In this document: positions 61,362-64,000 of the stretch, one piece after another
Position numbering within the stretch: the first letter of the stretch is position 1
Layout: every line of letters begins with the position of its first letter
Assembly (NCBI RefSeq): GCF_014145635.1
Contig: NZ_JACHTC010000004.1
Location: 62,001 to 126,000, forward strand
Direction: 5' to 3'
DNA length: 64,000 bases
From: Myroides sp. WP-1
GTDB lineage: Bacteria > Bacteroidota > Bacteroidia > Flavobacteriales > Flavobacteriaceae
Position numbers and translations under genes: made by a program
Notes under the pieces: generated by a model
The model's database searches: none
Seen by the model: the letters and a program-made list of their open reading frames with translations, nothing else
Told to the model about the DNA's origin: nothing

Positions 61362-61655
61362 GAGATAAAGAGGAATAGGTTACTAGCACAATAACAATAG
61401 TAACAACAATAAGAGTTGCTAAAGCTTGAACATAAGGTTGAAGAAGGTCTTACTTTGCAATAAGACAACACATCTTTGATCAGGATATCCTTCACTGTAA
61501 ATACTTAATAAAATTTCAATTAAGGTAATACCAATTTGTACGGTTGATAAGAATTTAGTTGGGTTTTCGGATGATTATAATACTACTTTTGCTCCTTGAC
61601 TTCCGTGTTTTTTAGCATTTTCTAGTTTGAATTTTCACGCTGATATAACATGTTA
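61362..61655 (-). pseudogene. Decayed N-terminal part of a DUF21/CNNM (hemolysin C-like) transporter gene
   Basis: On the minus strand, fragments in three frames line up in order with the start of the CNNM/CorC-type DUF21 domain: LENAKKHGSQGAKVVL, stop, then NPTKFLSTVQIGITLIEI with LLSIYSE; then, after a frameshift, KDILIKDVLSYCKV; then LLQPYVQALATLIVVTIV. The intact family reads (approximately) RLENAAKKGN, FLSTVQIGITLIGILxGIYSGE and LQPYAQxLATLIVVIIVTYxSL. At least two in-frame stops and two frameshifts are present, and the rest of the transporter (CBS domains) is missing. The relic is therefore a dead fragment. The flanks (61244-61361 and 61656-61873) show nothing else except the upstream region of the next gene. 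Confidence 0.8.
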
Positions 61656-61873
61656 CAAGAAAATTTGTTTAAAAAATGTTGTATAAAGTATTCTAGTTTT
61701 CTAAATATTACATTTTTTTTTGATCTACTAGGTAATTGTAAGTAAAATGGGTTATGTGGTGAGATGTTTTTTGGTAATTCACTCTCTGTAAGGTTTTTTT
61801 TGTGAAATTAAATTTTATTTGTAATTTATAATTGTTAATTTTAATTAAATAATAACTTTAAAAACTTGTAAAT

Positions 61874-62659
61874 ATGAGAAAAATTTTGTTATTAAGTATA
61901 GCGTTAACAATGTTTTCCTGTGCGTCGGGAGATGATTCAGTTGTAAATTCTTCAGTAGAAAATGAAGGAAAAACAATAGACACAACTATTAACTATAAAT
62001 CACCTTATAATTATCGAAAGGGCCTTTATCTTGAACAAAATTATATAAAATATAATTTTGTTAATGGAACAAATGTCGATTTTGAAGTAGTGCCGTATTT
62101 TGGTCTCGCTTATAATATAGAGGGATATTATAGTACACCTTCAGGTATGCCAAATTTAGGAGCAAATGGACAGGTGTTTGGAAATTATATGGCAGCTGAA
62201 AAAATTAAACTTGCTCCTGGAGGTGTAAATATCATAGAAGGTACTTATGCTGTTCCAAATAATCTAAATAATAACGGTTTAGGATATTTTGATTTTTCAG
62301 CTTATCCAAGTATATCAATAGGAGAAGTTGCAGAATTAGGCAAGCGCGGAAAACTGTTTTATGTTGAATTTGCCGTTGATGGCTCTCCAATTTTAGGGAA
62401 AGTAAAACTGCCAATTAAGTATGATTTTAATACAAATAATTTGGGGGTATTACCTTATCCTTGGCAAAAATTAGGCCTTTCAGATAATACGTTAGGAGAA
62501 GAATTAATTTTTAATGTCGAATCGCTTGAAGTATGTTCTACTATAATTGATGGTGGAACCTATATGGATTATTCAAGATTTACATATAATGGTAGAAATT
62601 ATTATTTAAAAGTGTATATGAATGATGATAACATCGATGTTGTATTAAAAGAAATTTAA
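61874..62659 (+). CDS. Lipoprotein of unknown function
   Basis: 261 residues. The lipoprotein signal ends at Cys17 (ALTMFSCASGDD), the SCxxDD-like context common in this phylum's surface lipoproteins. The remainder is Asn- and Tyr-rich and predicted beta-sheet, with NYKSPYNYRKGLYLEQNYI and FNVESLEVCSTIIDGG; it resembles adhesin- or carbohydrate-binding-type lipoproteins in composition only. No domain recognised. AT-rich codon use compared with neighbours (many TTA, AAT) may hint at recent acquisition. A terminator follows at 62753. Confidence 0.65.
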   Translation: MRKILLLSIALTMFSCASGDDSVVNSSVENEGKTIDTTINYKSPYNYRKGLYLEQNYIKYNFVNGTNVDFEVVPYFGLAYNIEGYYSTPSGMPNLGANGQVFGNYMAAEKIKLAPGGVNIIEGTYAVPNNLNNNGLGYFDFSAYPSISIGEVAELGKRGKLFYVEFAVDGSPILGKVKLPIKYDFNTNNLGVLPYPWQKLGLSDNTLGEELIFNVESLEVCSTIIDGGTYMDYSRFTYNGRNYYLKVYMNDDNIDVVLKEI

Positions 62660-62752
62660 TACTAATCAATTTGAAAAAGGCTTTTTATTGAAGAAGCATA
62701 AAGAAGACTTAAAATAACTTTTTAAACAAAAACTATACAAATTACACCAAAT

Positions 62753-62793
62753 AAAAAACGCAATCACTTAGTTATAAGTTGATTGCGTTTTTG
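62753..62793 (+). terminator. Intrinsic terminator, bidirectional
   Basis: AAAAACGCAATCA (62756-62768) with a further TTA pairs with TAA and TGATTGCGTTTTT (62780-62792). It ends the lipoprotein gene and, on the minus strand, can end the tRNA transcript. The stem is nearly the same sequence as that at 60557-60595. Confidence 0.85.
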
Positions 62794-62798
62794 TTAAG

Positions 62799-62872
62799 TG
62801 GAGAAGATGGGGCTCGAACCCACGACCTCTTGACTGCCAGTCAAGCACTCTAGCCAACTGAGCTACATCCCC
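62799..62872 (-). tRNA. tRNA-Ala (anticodon GGC)
   Basis: 74 nt folding into a full cloverleaf: acceptor GGGGATG/CTTCTCC, D-stem GCTC/GAGT, anticodon stem CTTGA/TCAAG with loop CTGGCAG (anticodon GGC), T-arm GTGGG TTCGAGC CCCAT. The acceptor has the G3-U70 pair that is the identity element for alanyl-tRNA synthetase, which confirms alanine. A U-U mismatch occurs at position 6-67. CCA is not encoded. It lies just after the lipoprotein terminator and upstream on the minus strand of nothing else that is clearly co-transcribed. Confidence 0.97.
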
Positions 62873-62886
62873 AACCTTGTACTTTT

Positions 62887-63429
62887 TTATCGATTTTTGC
62901 TTTCGATTAAAAGTTGTGCTAACATACTCATTTTTTTTTGATATACGTCAGAAATTTCATTGTTTATATACAAATCCATATTGCTAATAGGAATGCTATA
63001 AGGTAAAGACCAAGCTCTTAATGCTTTAGCAACATTATCTAGGGCTTGAATCCCTTGCATGGCTTGATTACCTGCAGACCAACAAGTAAAACCAACAATC
63101 TTATTTGTTAAGTATGCTGGGGTATCTCTTGCGGTTAATTCTAGCCAATCTAGTGCATTTTTCATTACACCTGTCATTCCTCCGTGATACAAAGGAGTTA
63201 ACCAAATCAGAACATCCGCAGAACGGAACGCTTCGATAAAGCGGTTAACATCTTGAGGAGGGGTTTCCATATGCTTTGCTTGGAATATAGGGATCTGATA
63301 ATCAGATAAGTGTACTTGTACTACCTCTAGATTAGCCTTTATGAATTCGTCAGCATAAAATTGTGCAATTCGACGTGACGTTCTAAAAGATTCTTCGTCC
63401 AAAGAACCATTAAAAATTAAAGCTTTCAT
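62887..63429 (-). CDS. NADPH-dependent FMN reductase-like flavoprotein
   Basis: 180 residues of the flavodoxin-like fold. The N-terminal phosphate loop ALIFNGSLDEESFRTSR (about 3-19) binds FMN, and the segment LIWLTPLYHGGMTGVMKNALDWLEL (about 75-100) is the conserved flavin-contact loop of the NADPH-dependent FMN reductase family (ChrR/ArsH/SsuE type). It may reduce free flavin, quinones or chromate-like acceptors. The substrate is unknown. The tRNA-Ala gene lies 14 bases downstream of its stop codon. Confidence 0.88.
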   Translation of the reverse strand: MKALIFNGSLDEESFRTSRRIAQFYADEFIKANLEVVQVHLSDYQIPIFQAKHMETPPQDVNRFIEAFRSADVLIWLTPLYHGGMTGVMKNALDWLELTARDTPAYLTNKIVGFTCWSAGNQAMQGIQALDNVAKALRAWSLPYSIPISNMDLYINNEISDVYQKKMSMLAQLLIESKNR

Positions 63430-63514
63430 AAAACTATTCGTGTTTTTTTACGGCCTAAATTTACGATAAATAATTGTGATCAGCGACGTTTAAAACGCGA
63501 AAAATCGCGTATCC

Positions 63515-64000
63515 TTACTCTTGAGCGAATTGTTTAGGAATAAAACCAAACATTAAAAGTAGGTCATTGTCTTGATATAAATTTAGAGTTTGTTCCGCAA
63601 CATCAAACGAATAAGTCTTGCCATCAATGAATTGGAGAAACTCTTTTTCTTGTAACCTTCTACTAGCAGATGAACAAACTTTCTTACTAACTTCAATATC
63701 GATAAATTGAATCTTGTTTAGTGTGTTGTTGACAATTATTTTACCTGTAAAATAGTTGCAACCCGTATATCCTGATACCGTGTGTTCATTGAAATTAAAG
63801 GTAAGGTAAGGATGGTATACGCGATTGCTGTTTCCCTGAAGTTGAATGAGTTTCCAAGCATGTCGTTCAATGTAATTGAGCAATGGATTTTGAGGTTGCA
63901 TAGAAAAAATAAAAGTTTCTTTTTTTTCATTGATCACAGTCAATACTCCTTGATCTGTGGTAATTCGCAATTTTTGATCACTCAAAGCCTTGAGAAAATT
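63515..64000 (-). CDS. META-domain protein (partial, 5' end outside the window)
   Basis: 161 residues visible; the frame is open to the right edge, so the start lies beyond 64000. The segment HAWKLIQLQGNSNRVYHPYL, then NFNEHTVSGYTGCNYFTGKI, SKKVCSSASRRLQEKEFLQF and GFIPKQF match the META (HslJ-like) domain of heat-shock and lipoprotein families. A TTG at 63985 could be a start, but upstream residues NFLKAL continue the same frame. Most META-domain proteins are exported lipoproteins whose function is not known; HslJ has been linked to novobiocin resistance. Confidence 0.8.
   Translation of the reverse strand, partial: NFLKALSDQKLRITTDQGVLTVINEKKETFIFSMQPQNPLLNYIERHAWKLIQLQGNSNRVYHPYLTFNFNEHTVSGYTGCNYFTGKIIVNNTLNKIQFIDIEVSKKVCSSASRRLQEKEFLQFIDGKTYSFDVAEQTLNLYQDNDLLLMFGFIPKQFAQE

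Noticed and set aside
61292..61495. A minus-strand Cys-rich 67-codon frame resembling a small secreted or lanthipeptide-like precursor
   Set aside because: It is one frame of the decayed DUF21 gene; the Cys-rich stretch arises from the frame shifted relative to LLQPYVQALATLIVV.

Overview
The window is about 36-37% GC by eye. Its gene content is typical of the Bacteroidota, family Flavobacteriaceae. It has two secreted metallopeptidases with type IX secretion C-terminal sorting domains, bacillithiol synthesis (bshA), menaquinone synthesis (menD), a Bacteroidota-type LptD, a PorE-like OmpA protein, many DUF4369/TlpA-type lipoproteins, and at least eleven exact copies of the Bacteroidota -7 promoter element TAnnTTTG. 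A Myroides-like genus fits this mix, but the genus is an inference. It is ordinary chromosome with one clear accessory patch (about 1.4-3.5 kb), one decayed gene, and no prophage, integron or CRISPR array.

Layout. 0-5 kb: end of panB, an SH3-domain exported protein, a 5'-truncated RHS tip with an overlapping two-helix membrane ORF, a nested minisatellite, then L-serine ammonia-lyase. 5-10 kb: dnaK, a MocR-type regulator and a FemAB-like acyltransferase. 10-14.3 kb: tandem M4 metallopeptidases. 14.3-16 kb: a nucleoid-associated protein and a pRiA4b ORF-3-like protein. 16.2-20.2 kb: a tightly overlapped LytS/LytTR two-component operon followed by a TlpA-like lipoprotein. 20.6-25.3 kb: succinate-CoA transferase and a four-gene run (binding-protein fold, transglutaminase-like, DUF423, DUF4369). 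25.3-33 kb: purine permease, quinone-oxidoreductase-like protein, uvrA plus a LOG protein, rlmD. 33.3-36.6 kb: pfkA-gap-BadF-type kinase-mgsA, a glycolysis-control operon. 36.6-45 kb: ridA and lptD, a cell-wall amidase, an MCE/MlaD protein and two Fe-S proteins of the HdrC/HdrB type. 45-52.3 kb: a GH3/serine-hydrolase fusion, bshA, and an AraC regulator with an ankyrin lipoprotein and an amidohydrolase. 52.4-64 kb: DUF2853, menD, glutathione peroxidase, the PorE-like protein, a serine hydrolase, small envelope proteins, a candidate small RNA, a frameshifted DUF21 relic, tRNA-Ala(GGC), an FMN reductase and a META-domain protein running off the end.

Most transcription units end in strong intrinsic terminators, many of them shared by convergent genes. 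The most unusual items are the RHS tip with its overlapping partner, the 74-bp/17-bp nested repeat, a heptamer repeat shared by three intergenic sites, the gene-less promoter-to-terminator interval at 60.3-60.6 kb, the DUF21 pseudogene, and LytTR-like direct repeats beside the two-component operon.
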